From positions 1 to 64,000 of the forward strand of contig NZ_JBNHEQ010000337.1 in NCBI RefSeq assembly GCF_050016015.1: DNA of 64,000 nt. Reading direction: 5' to 3'. Shown here one piece after another: positions 54,530-62,704 of this stretch (the stretch's first letter is position 1; every line of letters begins with the position of its first letter). Position numbers and translations under genes: made by a program. A model generated the notes under the pieces. It had not been told where the DNA came from. It saw nothing but the letters and a program-made list of their open reading frames with translations, and made no database searches. The DNA comes from Trichodesmium sp002260545. GTDB taxonomy: Bacteria > Cyanobacteriota > Cyanobacteriia > Cyanobacteriales > Microcoleaceae.

Positions 54530-56437
54530 TTAAATTTTCAAATAATTCTCGAACTTTTCCCGCAATTGTTCCACACTCAAATCTTGCATCCAATATTCCA
54601 CCAAAGCATGACCAAAAGCCCAAGCGTTACGGTCTGGTGAAGAGGGATTTTCTAATAATAAAGGCCACAATGCTAACAGGTCAAAACCACCCAAATTATT
54701 ATCCCCACTCAATAGGGAAAACAAATCGTAAGCCATCTGTAATTTACCAATAACTACAGGCAACTCTTCTACAGGAATTTTTTCTGCTAGTAAATATGCT
54801 AAAGTTGGGGAACCTGTTGTCAAAGTAGAAATAAACTGCAATACCGGACTTTTCAACAAAGCAGTTAATCCCTGAGTAGTTGCCATTTGAAAAGTATAAC
54901 GATCTATAATTTTAGCTGCTGCTACCGAACGAGCTTCGCGATCGCGAAAAAACCGAGCCAGACGTAATTGTTTTGCAGGAGCAATAGTTTCTACCAAAGA
55001 CAAAGAGATAGCATCAACATTCCAAGCATTTCTATTAGTTTTAATATCCGCCGTCACCACAGGTAAAATTTGACTACAAATATCTCCTAATATTTCTGCC
55101 CGATATTGAGTCGCTTCCCGAATAGATTTTTCCTTTGCACGTTTCCCAAAAACCCAATCATAAGGTGGTTCCCATTCCCGCATCGGGCGTAAACGGTCAA
55201 CTTGCGTCATCATCACAATAGTTGGCAACTCTTTAATTTCCCCTTTCATGTCTTGGAGAAAATCTACATCCATTTGCAACGCGGGGTCGAGTGCAGGGGT
55301 AACTAATAACAATAAATCTGCTGTTTGAGCATAGTCAAGCACCAACTTTCGCAAGTCGGTGCGGTTAGCTTGTTCGTAACCAGGGGTATCCCAAAGATTG
55401 AGAGTTTCTCCCATTTCAGTTTGCCATTGATAATTTTTAATTTCATCGGTACTCGGTAAAACATCGACTTCAGCGCGGTCTGCTTCAAATAGAGTATTAA
55501 TTAAACTACTTTTGCCTGCTCCCGTGCGCCCCACCAACAAAATATTAACTGGTTTTTGCTCCACAGTTTCTGTAGGTTGAGCTTCTGCGAGAATTTGTTC
55601 CAGGGTTTGAGTTTCTGCTTTCGGGAGAGTCGGAGTCGGAATAGCAGAATCAGAAAATTCTAAATTGCTACCTCCATAGAGAGCGATCGCCTGTCGAGAT
55701 AAATTTCGCAACGCCACTTCCCGCAATATTTGACTAAAATTGAATAATAACTGCTGGTTTGCTTGTTCGCTATAACGGCGACTAGCAACTTTAGCTGCTG
55801 CTGCAACCGGGTTAAGTAACCATTGCGCCCAACCCCAAGCTTGGAAAAGTTTGCGAGCAGATGGTTCTAACTTGCGGTAAATTTCATATCCCTGATATGC
55901 TTTACCGACAGTTATTTGATTTAGAGTCGGGGATAATTTTTGCATCCATCTATCTACGTCATCAACAGTACCTCGAATTAAACCGTAAGCTTGAGGGATG
56001 TGAATATTGAGTAGAGGATATTTCACTTCGGGATGGTAAGCATTAGCAACGGCAACTACCACTTCTTGGCAACGCTGCCAGAATATTTGCCAGTCTTCCC
56101 AGAATGGGGGGTCGTTACGACATGACTTGAGAATTTCTTGGAGGGTGGTTTCTAGTTGTTTAGTGGTTTCGTTTTCTATGGTTGAGGTTGTCGTGTTGTC
56201 TGTAGTGGGAATTTGTTTGTTAACTTCTGCTATTACCTCTTCCATTTGTGCAACTGTAGGCCGAGTCCATTTGACCAGCAACCAACGCCACCCCACAAAG
56301 ACAAGGGCGAATATTCCCCAGATCCAGTTGATACCCCAACTATTGATTTGTCTGCCAGCGGATATCATTAGGAAGGCGACTACAGCAAGCGGGGGAATAG
56401 CGAGCATTGCTAACTGCCATTTTTTTAGTTGTACCAT
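54530..56437 (-). CDS. Membrane-anchored dynamin-like/Era-type GTPase
   Basis: Protein of 635 aa. Two membrane helices at the N-terminus (about 9-28 and 35-55) are followed by a 230-residue helical region, then a GTPase domain: P-loop LLVGRTGAGKSSLINTLF near 305, switch II LWDTPGYEQ, and TQVD for the base-specifying motif. The C-terminal 170 residues are helical and may include a further membrane-near region (LPVVIGKLQMAYDLFSLLSG). This is a known type of cyanobacterial 'GTPase domain-containing' or DUF697-like protein of unknown role, perhaps in membrane remodelling or transport control. Single gene. Confidence 0.82.
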   Translation of the reverse strand: MVQLKKWQLAMLAIPPLAVVAFLMISAGRQINSWGINWIWGIFALVFVGWRWLLVKWTRPTVAQMEEVIAEVNKQIPTTDNTTTSTIENETTKQLETTLQEILKSCRNDPPFWEDWQIFWQRCQEVVVAVANAYHPEVKYPLLNIHIPQAYGLIRGTVDDVDRWMQKLSPTLNQITVGKAYQGYEIYRKLEPSARKLFQAWGWAQWLLNPVAAAAKVASRRYSEQANQQLLFNFSQILREVALRNLSRQAIALYGGSNLEFSDSAIPTPTLPKAETQTLEQILAEAQPTETVEQKPVNILLVGRTGAGKSSLINTLFEADRAEVDVLPSTDEIKNYQWQTEMGETLNLWDTPGYEQANRTDLRKLVLDYAQTADLLLLVTPALDPALQMDVDFLQDMKGEIKELPTIVMMTQVDRLRPMREWEPPYDWVFGKRAKEKSIREATQYRAEILGDICSQILPVVTADIKTNRNAWNVDAISLSLVETIAPAKQLRLARFFRDREARSVAAAKIIDRYTFQMATTQGLTALLKSPVLQFISTLTTGSPTLAYLLAEKIPVEELPVVIGKLQMAYDLFSLLSGDNNLGGFDLLALWPLLLENPSSPDRNAWAFGHALVEYWMQDLSVEQLREKFENYLKI

Positions 56438-56502
56438 TGTGGTATGTATTAGGTTTGTATATTGAAAAGTTTAGCTTAGATTTTTCTGTAAAGTAGTAGT
56501 CC

Positions 56503-56636
56503 GGTAGGGTGCGTTAGGCGCTTACTAGAAACTACGGTTGAGCTGTCAAATATTATATTGCGCCGTAACGCACCGTTGAACACTGGGGTAGTTTTACCAT
56601 TGAGGCGGTGCGTTACATTTTATTAACGCACCCTAC
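56503..56636. mobile_element. MITE-like element, relative of the one at 36043
   Basis: Ends GGTAGGGTGCGTTA (56503-56516) and TAACGCACCCTAC (56624-56636) around a TAACGCACCG core. Confidence 0.6.
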
Positions 56637-56693
56637 AAAAACTAGCTACTATATATGATATTATTTTCAAATAAATTCTGTCTAACAAAAGTT

Positions 56694-56864
56694 ATGAATG
56701 TTGTTGATACGCTCTGATTTCTTCAATACTATAGTTCTGGTTGTGGAGATTATACCCAAGAACGTCATCAGTGGTTAGATAAAACTTCATTAGAGGAGGT
56801 TCTGACTTCTATGAAACAGCAAGCAGAAGAGGATAATAACCAGTACGATGAAATTATTGAGTGA
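56694..56864 (+). pseudogene. Small gene broken by a TGA codon, next to CRISPR array 2
   Basis: ATG at 56694 and TGA at 56862 bound a 57-codon frame with a premature TGA at codon 8 (56715-56717). The remainder, YYSSGCGDYTQERHQWLDKT and SLEEVLTSMKQQAEE, is protein-like and acidic. Family not recognised. It ends 40 bp before the leader-distal end of the array. Confidence 0.4.
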
Positions 56865-56904
56865 AAAAGAATGAAGAAAATCAATTGCAGGAGTTATGTT
56901 AGGT

Positions 56905-57243
56905 GTTTCAATCCCTAATAGGGATTTTAGCTAGTTTAAACTTTCTAGCAATTATTTGATAAAATATATCTAGAAATTTAGATTCTTTGGTTTCAATCCC
57001 TAATAGGGATTTTAGTTAGTTTAAACTATTTAGCTTAATTTCCATTTTTTCTGAATGATTTTGTTTCAATCCCTAATAGGGATTTTAGTTAGTTTAAACA
57101 ATTTCTAGCAGGGTTTTGATTTATATAATCTGATGTTTCAATCCCTAATAGGGATTTTAGTTAGTTTAAACATCAGGAAATGCCCTCAGCATAAGTTCCT
57201 TATCTTGTTTCAATCCCTAATAGGGATTTTAGTTAGTTTAAAC
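56905..57243 (-). CRISPR. CRISPR array 2: five repeats, four spacers
   Basis: The same 37-bp repeat as array 1 in inverse orientation, at 56905, 56990, 57063, 57135 and 57207. The leader is on the right (57244 onward). The leader-distal repeat (56905-56941) has one change (TTAG to CTAG before TTTAAAC), as is usual for an old terminal repeat. Spacers are 35, 35 and 36 bp, but the oldest is 48 bp (56942-56989), outside the range of array 1. No cas genes nearby. Confidence 0.98.
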
Positions 57244-57585
57244 AGCAGGGTTTTGGAACCCAGTCCATATTTAATTTTCAAGGTGCATTTGCGCGGGACA
57301 TGAGTAAATATAGCATTTCGAGCCACAGCTTGACAAGAGGCACTCCAAAAAAAACGCCACAAGCATTGCCATATAAAGATTTGGCAAACTGCGCGAATCC
57401 CCTGAACAACCCTATATAGTTCAAACCTTTCCCCAGACTCAACCTCAGCCATTTTTTTGCACCTCCTCTCTTGTAGAGCTACCCATCCGCGCAAATAACC
57501 TAATCTGACTAGCCCAATAATAAAAAAATGGCCTATTTTCGACTTTTAACTTCTAAATTCTGAATTCTAAATTCTAAATTCTAAC
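57244..57585 (-). promoter_or_regulatory. CRISPR array 2 leader
   Basis: Inverted homologue of 18471-18814. Hairpin GGGTT-TTGG-AACCC at 57248-57261, four bases from the first repeat: stem as in array 1, loop different. It contains GAGAGGAGGTG before an ATG at 57449, with an 80-codon frame ending in the first repeat (57210), equal in length to that of array 1. Confidence 0.85.
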
Positions 57586-58639
57586 CCCAGTCTTCCACCT
57601 CATACAAAAAACGAGTTCCACCAATCAACTTCCGATTCACGGAGGTACTCTGCACAAACACCATATATTTCTCCAAATTATTAGGTTTAATTCGCACCGT
57701 TGCACCATGAGGCAAACCTAACATTTCCCGTGCAGCTTCTCCTTCAAACATATCTCCAGTTGCCCGCTCCATTAAAATAATTTCCTTTTGCCCCTGAATA
57801 GTTTCGGTCTTTGTAAACTCATAAAAACCACGCCCTTTATTAAAATTTAAACCATTTTCTAACACAAAACTTTTAATCGGTTTATTCTCATCCACCTCTA
57901 AAACTTGGAACCTTCCCGGCGTAACTGCTCGTAAATCTGCCGACTCATAAACAGTCGTTTCTTCCCGGTTTAACATAGTATTAAAAATCTTACTTAAACC
58001 ACGACTCATCCGCCCATTTTCCACAACTTCCTGTTCATAATTTTGTAATTGTTTGTCGGAAGATTGTTGATAACAAACTGCTAAAAATAAATCGTTAATA
58101 TAAGCAAATTGGTCTAAGTTTACATGAAAACCACCAGATTTTTCTGCCAATTATTGATAAAATTTTGTGGCATGACGACGGTTTAATGCTTGGACTCCAT
58201 ATACTGCTACCCCCATATATGATAATTTATTCAGCTGTTTTCGCCAATTTAGCCTTTGGGGATTTTGAGCTGGTGGATGAGGAATATCATCTCCAATTAA
58301 TACTAAATATTTAGTCGCCCCACTCGTCCAATTCAAAGATTTAGCTTCATGTAATACTAATTCATAACATTCTGGCGCATCTCCTACACCTGTTATTTCT
58401 ACCTTTTCCACAAAATCACAAATACTATCTATATTTTGGGATAATTCTAAATGTTTAGTCACATAAGTAGAGCCGCGATCGCAATAATCTCCATGGGCAA
58501 TTATTCCAATCCGAATACCAGGAATTTATGAGATTAATCTAGTTACGGTACTTTTGATTTTTCGACGTACTTGAGTTAGGCAAGGATACATACTCCCAGT
58601 CGTGTCAAAACTGAAAACTACTTCTATATTATTAGTCAT
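57581..58639 (-). pseudogene. VWA domain protein gene with two premature TAA codons
   Basis: From ATG 58639 (GGAGAGAAAAAT ribosome binding site; MTNNIEVVFSFDTTGSMYPC) to the stop at 57581 there are 353 codons in one frame, broken by TAA at 58526-58528 (after VTRLIS) and 58151-58153 (after ATKFYQ). The MIDAS motif is DTTGS. The parts between are intact: IRIGIIAHGDYCDRGSTYVT, LVLIGDDIPHPPAQNPQRLN and LAEKSGGFHVNLDQFAYIND. In relatives I would expect Glu or Gln at both stops. VWA proteins bind partners through a metal site; the role is unknown. Either a recent pseudogene or stop-codon readthrough. Confidence 0.8.
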
Positions 58640-58974
58640 ATTTTTCTCTCCGGTTTTTGACAAAAATTCCATAAAAAGTTCCTCGGTTTCAGCTTGAAAA
58701 TTAGCTGTCACCAGTCAGATAAATTAGTTAGTTTTGAAAGCTTTCTTTTGTTTCCTATATATATATTTGAGTTAATGTTGAATAAAGCGTCAATAGAAGA
58801 TATAAAAAAAATTAACTTTAGGGGGGTGTGAAGCCAGAAGTCAGTAGGGGCGAATGGCCATTCGCCCCTACATTAATTTAACAGGGAAACCCGCCCCTAC
58901 TATTGCAACATTTTAGGCGTGTCACGCGACTACAATAATTTCAAAACCAATAATTGCTCAAGAGGACAAAATAA
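58640..58974. other. Spacer before dprA
   Basis: Contains a perfect 28-bp palindrome at 58844-58871 and a half-copy near 58890-58902. No gene besides a short extension of the VWA frame. Confidence 0.55.
58844..58871. repeat. Perfect 28-bp palindrome
   Basis: GTAGGGGCGAATGG followed directly by its exact complement CCATTCGCCCCTAC. A partial copy is at 49144-49170. Confidence 0.9.
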
Positions 58975-60117
58975 TTGACAGAAGAACGTGCCTATTGGTT
59001 AGCATGGGCAAAAATTAGCGGTATAGGTCCAATTGCCCTCCAAAAACTTAAACAACAATTCGACTCCCTGGCCAGAGCTTGGACAGTAACCCCGGCAGAA
59101 TTAGGCCAGATATCAGGATTTGGCCGTCAGAAAATAGAAAAAATAGTCCAAGAGCGATCGCGTATCAACCCAGAAGAACTCCTCAAAGAACACATTGAGA
59201 AAAATCCCAACTTTTGGACACCAGCAGATCCAGACTATCCCCGTCTCCTCCAAGAAATTCCCACACCTCCGCCCGTACTATATTATCGAGGCATAGTAGA
59301 CTCTCAAGAAATATTAGGTATTACCCCCACAGTTGCGATAGTCGGTACCAGAGAATCTTCCGAATATGGTCGTCGTTGGACTCGGAAAATAAGTACAATT
59401 TTAGCAAAAAGTGGGTTTACAATTGTTTCGGGATTAGCAGCAGGAATTGACACGGAAGCTCATCGTGCTTGTCTAGAAGCGGGGGGTAGAACTATTGCTG
59501 TCTTCGGAAACGGGGTTGATATGGTTTATCCCAGGGAAAATAAAAGTTTAGCTGAACAAGTCGTTAAACAGGGATTAGCTGTTAGTGAATATCCCGCAGG
59601 AACGAAACCAAATTCTAAACATTTTCCCCAACGAAATAGAATTATTGCGGGATTAAGTAGAGCAGTTTTAATCATGGAAGCTCCGAAAAAATCTGGTGCT
59701 TTAATTACAGCAGATATAGCAAACGAATTTTGTCGAGATGTGTATGTTTTGCCTGCTCGTTTAGATGACGAAAAATCTCATGGTTGTTTACAGTTAATTA
59801 ATAAAGGTGCTGAGGTAATTCCGATTACTATGGATAAATTATTAGAAATGTTAGGAGCAATGCCACCTTTAGATATTGATGTGGGAGATTCTTCGGAACA
59901 ATTATCTTTATTTGAGGAGAAAGAACAGACTTCTATGCCAGATTTAGAACCCATGTTAGCTAATATTTTTCAACATATTTCTAGTGAACCTATTCTCTTA
60001 GATTTAATTATTCAAAAAACAGGTTTATCATCAGGGGAAGTTTCTAGTTCTCTCCTACAATTAGAATTATTAGGATTAGTGACTCAATTACCAGGAATGC
60101 GTTATCAAAAGAATTAA
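58975..60117 (+). CDS. dprA: DNA-processing protein DprA
   Basis: Loads RecA on incoming single-stranded DNA in natural transformation. 380 aa starting with TTG (58975) after AGAGGAC. N-terminal helix-hairpin-helix (SGIGPIALQKLKQQ, ISGFGRQKIEKI), then the Rossmann fold with AIVGTRESSEYGRRWT, IVSGLAAGIDTEAHRACLEA, TIAVFGNGVDMVYPRENK, FPQRNRIIAGLSRAVLIMEA and KSGALITADIANEF. A C-terminal winged-helix domain (PILLDLIIQKTGLSSGEVSS) ends the protein. The length is standard. Confidence 0.95.
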   Translation: MTEERAYWLAWAKISGIGPIALQKLKQQFDSLARAWTVTPAELGQISGFGRQKIEKIVQERSRINPEELLKEHIEKNPNFWTPADPDYPRLLQEIPTPPPVLYYRGIVDSQEILGITPTVAIVGTRESSEYGRRWTRKISTILAKSGFTIVSGLAAGIDTEAHRACLEAGGRTIAVFGNGVDMVYPRENKSLAEQVVKQGLAVSEYPAGTKPNSKHFPQRNRIIAGLSRAVLIMEAPKKSGALITADIANEFCRDVYVLPARLDDEKSHGCLQLINKGAEVIPITMDKLLEMLGAMPPLDIDVGDSSEQLSLFEEKEQTSMPDLEPMLANIFQHISSEPILLDLIIQKTGLSSGEVSSSLLQLELLGLVTQLPGMRYQKN

Positions 60118-60361
60118 AAAAGCGGTTAGCTATCAGCTATTAGTTAATTGCTTTTAGAGCAAGAATTAGTTTTGAGAAGTTTAAAATGATTTGTGAAAAA
60201 AAATGTAGGGGTTTGGTCTCCAAATCCCACTTTAGTTTGGGTTTGTCAACCAAACCCCTACGATAAAATCTTACAACTATATAAGACTGCTATAACTAAA
60301 TACTTACAATAATTATCTAATATATTTGCTATTATTCCTTCTTTCTTCTTCCTTAATAAAT

Positions 60362-60865
60362 ATGTTGAATCTAAAATTATTACCATATTTTCCCTTATTC
60401 CTTCTTCCTTCTTTCTTCTTCCTTCTACCTGCAACTGCTATACCTAAAGTTATTTTTCCTACCTGTCCGAGAAGTTCAATTCCCGAACTACCTAAACCTC
60501 CTTTATCCCAAACTAAACCAAGTATTCCTAGTCTTTGGTTAACTAAAGATTTTTTTGGTTCTGAACTTCTTGAGACTTGGTTTGTTAACCCCGATGATAC
60601 ATGGGTAATTTTAGTAGTAAATCAATTAACTTGGCAAAAGCAAGAATATATGGATATTTATAAATTTATCAATCATTTTGGCAGCGTAGCCAGAGAATAT
60701 GGTTATAATTTACAAATATGCCAACTCAGTCAAAAAAAACCAATTGCTGCTTATTTTTGTGACTTTGAAACTGCACCATTAAAATGTAATGTTGAAATTC
60801 AATCTAGATTCGGTAGAAGTTTATTTAGTCGACCCAAACAATTTCCATTTCCCACCACTAAATAG
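60362..60865 (+). CDS. Small secreted protein with a signal peptide encoded by a repeat
   Basis: Start chosen at ATG 60362 (MLNLKLLPYFPLFLLPSFFF). The hydrophobic signal LFLLPSFFFLLPATAIP is written by a CCTTCTTCCTTCTTTCTTCT repeat tract that also runs upstream of the gene. The mature part, about 145 residues, is not recognised: SLWLTKDFFGSELLETWFVN, PDDTWVILVVNQLTWQKQEY, FCDFETAPLKCNVEIQSRFG, with a few Cys residues. Probably periplasmic. A further in-frame start at 60326 is less likely. Confidence 0.6.
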   Translation: MLNLKLLPYFPLFLLPSFFFLLPATAIPKVIFPTCPRSSIPELPKPPLSQTKPSIPSLWLTKDFFGSELLETWFVNPDDTWVILVVNQLTWQKQEYMDIYKFINHFGSVAREYGYNLQICQLSQKKPIAAYFCDFETAPLKCNVEIQSRFGRSLFSRPKQFPFPTTK

Positions 60866-61508
60866 GGTTTGCAGAAAAAGTCTTTTTTAAGGAGTAGGGG
60901 AGCGGGGGAGCGGGGGAGTGGGGGAGTGGGGGAGTTTAAGGGAATAATTTTTTTGCTCAACTATGCGCCCAAAATCCTAACTTTTTGAGCATCAATAAAG
61001 GACTGAAAAATAGGTACTTTTTCCATACCTAAAAAGGCGAAAACTTTTATCTGTCAATGCTTTAAGATTTAATCAGCAAGCCCTAAATAGTAAACAAGGG
61101 ATGGGGAGATTAGGAAATTTGTGAATAGCAAAATTTTTTGTATTTCATAGCTACTTTTTCCTATAACCCATCATAATTTATAGCGGTTTTCACAAAGGTA
61201 GACTATGTAGAAAAAAACTATATTTCTCTAAGCGAGTTAATTTAACTTCTATTGCTGTAGTCTATGTTAATGAAAACCGCTATAATGTCAAATAATTTTA
61301 ATCCGCTATAATTTACGATAGTAAATACCAACCGAAAATAAATACAAATGCTGACCAAAAAATACTGATAACTGACTAACTGATAACTGAAATAGCCTAC
61401 CTATTACAGGAAGTGCTGATAACTGACTAACTGACTAACTGATAACTGAAATAGCCTACCTATTACAGGAAATGCTGATAACTGATAACTGATAACTGAT
61501 AACTGAAA
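60866..61508. other. Repeat-rich spacer before the acyltransferase
   Basis: GGGGGAGTGGGGGAGTGGGG octamer run (60894-60935); a MITE-like element with 15-bp inverted ends (61178-61285); then a tandem duplication of about 65 bp built from ACTGATAACTG and AATAGCCTACCTATTACAGG (about 61360-61480) plus more CTGATAA heptamers up to the start codon. No gene. Confidence 0.65.
61178..61285. mobile_element. MITE-like element with TTATAGCGGTTTTCA ends
   Basis: 108 bp with perfect 15-bp inverted ends TTATAGCGGTTTTCA (61178-61192) and TGAAAACCGCTATAA (61271-61285), plus inner TAGACTA/TAGTCTA pairing. Confidence 0.65.
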
Positions 61509-62348
61509 ATGACTGCTAATCAACAAAATATCCGTAAACCTTATGATGGTTGGTCATTAGATGACCGTGACCCAGAAGTAATTAAGTCAATGATGCCATT
61601 GTGGGAATGGTTTTATCGCTATTACTTTCGCGTTCAAACCGATGGTTGGCATCATATTCCTGATGAGAAAATTCTGATAGTTGGCTCTCATAATGGCGGT
61701 TTACCAGCTCCAGATATGCATATGTGTATGTATGACTGGTTTAAAAGATTTGGTCCAGAACGTTTGGTTTATGGACTAATGCACCAAAATGCTTGGTCAG
61801 CTTTCCCTAGTACACCCTTAGCGGTACAATGTGGAGCAGTTAGAGCGCATCCAAAAATGGCGATCGCTGCCTTTGAAAGAAATGCTTCTGTAGCTGTTTA
61901 TCCTGGCGGGGGTCCTGATGTTTTCCGCCCCCATTCTATGCGAGATAAAATCTATTTTGCTGGACGTAAAGGCTTTATTAAATTGGCTTTGCGTGAAGAA
62001 GTTCCTATTGTACCAATGATTTCTAATGGTGCCCACGATACTTTAATTATACTAGCAGATTTTTATGAACAAGCAAAACAACTCCATGAGTGGGGGATAC
62101 CTTGGTTATTTAATGTTGACCCAGAAGTATTTCCTATTTATATAGGTTTGCCTTGGGGATTAGCTATTGGACCTTTGCCTAATTTCCCCTTTCCAGTACA
62201 GATCCATACCAGAATCTGTTCTCCCATTGTGTTTGAACGTTATGGACGTAAGGCAGCAAGCGATCGCGATTATGTTGATGCTTGCTATCAAAAAGTTCTC
62301 ACCCAAATGCAGCAAGAATTAGAAAAGTTAATCTTAGAGACTTCATAA
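61509..62348 (+). CDS. Lysophospholipid acyltransferase family protein
   Basis: Acyl-CoA/ACP-dependent acyltransferase of 279 aa, peripheral or monotopic at the membrane. Motif I is VGSHNGGLPAPD (His then Asp), then RAHPKMAIAAFERNASVAVY and PGGGPDVFR, which resembles the MGAT/DGAT-like branch rather than PlsC. PIVPMISNGAHDTLIIL and FPIYIGLPWGLAIGPLPNFP follow. It is likely to acylate a glycerolipid or similar acceptor; the exact substrate is not readable. The start ATG lies right at the end of a CTGATAA repeat array with no clear Shine-Dalgarno. Confidence 0.85.
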   Translation: MTANQQNIRKPYDGWSLDDRDPEVIKSMMPLWEWFYRYYFRVQTDGWHHIPDEKILIVGSHNGGLPAPDMHMCMYDWFKRFGPERLVYGLMHQNAWSAFPSTPLAVQCGAVRAHPKMAIAAFERNASVAVYPGGGPDVFRPHSMRDKIYFAGRKGFIKLALREEVPIVPMISNGAHDTLIILADFYEQAKQLHEWGIPWLFNVDPEVFPIYIGLPWGLAIGPLPNFPFPVQIHTRICSPIVFERYGRKAASDRDYVDACYQKVLTQMQQELEKLILETS

Positions 62349-62704
62349 TTTTCAGGACTTATATCAAATCCGGATAATTACTATAGCCTGCGTCCGCAGC
62401 GACGGTCACTGCGTGGAAGGTTTGCGGAGCATTCCGGAACGGATAGCAATCTCAGGGATGTCACGAGATTGCTTCCGCTTCATCGCTGCGGACGACTGTT
62501 CAATCAGATTCTATAAACAGAACCACCATATTTAGTAGGGGCGATTTGCGAATCTCCCCTACAGGTGGTGTATAATTTTATTTTTTGCGCAAGTCCTGAT
62601 TTTTTTGAATAAAGTATCGTAGGGGTTTGGTTACCAAACCCCTACATATTTTTGGTTGCCATCACTGACAGTTTATTTGACCAAACCCCTAAATTAAAAA
62701 TACA
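62349..62704. other. Spacer between acyltransferase and rlmN
   Basis: An inverted-repeat element (62387-62515; GTCCGCAGCGACGG against CGCTGCGGAC, with inner GCAATCTC/GAGATTGC), a GTAGGGGCGATTTGCG/CCCCTAC palindrome near 62537-62562, and a 27-bp palindrome at 62619-62645. No gene; some may serve as terminators for the convergent genes. Confidence 0.6.
62619..62645. repeat. 27-bp palindrome of the GTAGGGGTTTGG family
   Basis: GTAGGGGTTTGG, three central bases, CCAAACCCCTAC. Confidence 0.85.

Noticed and set aside
57210..57494. A 94-aa gene beside CRISPR array 2
   Set aside because: It is leader plus first repeat; by hand count substitutions against the array 1 copy show no codon-position bias. 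Kept as a finding, not as a gene.
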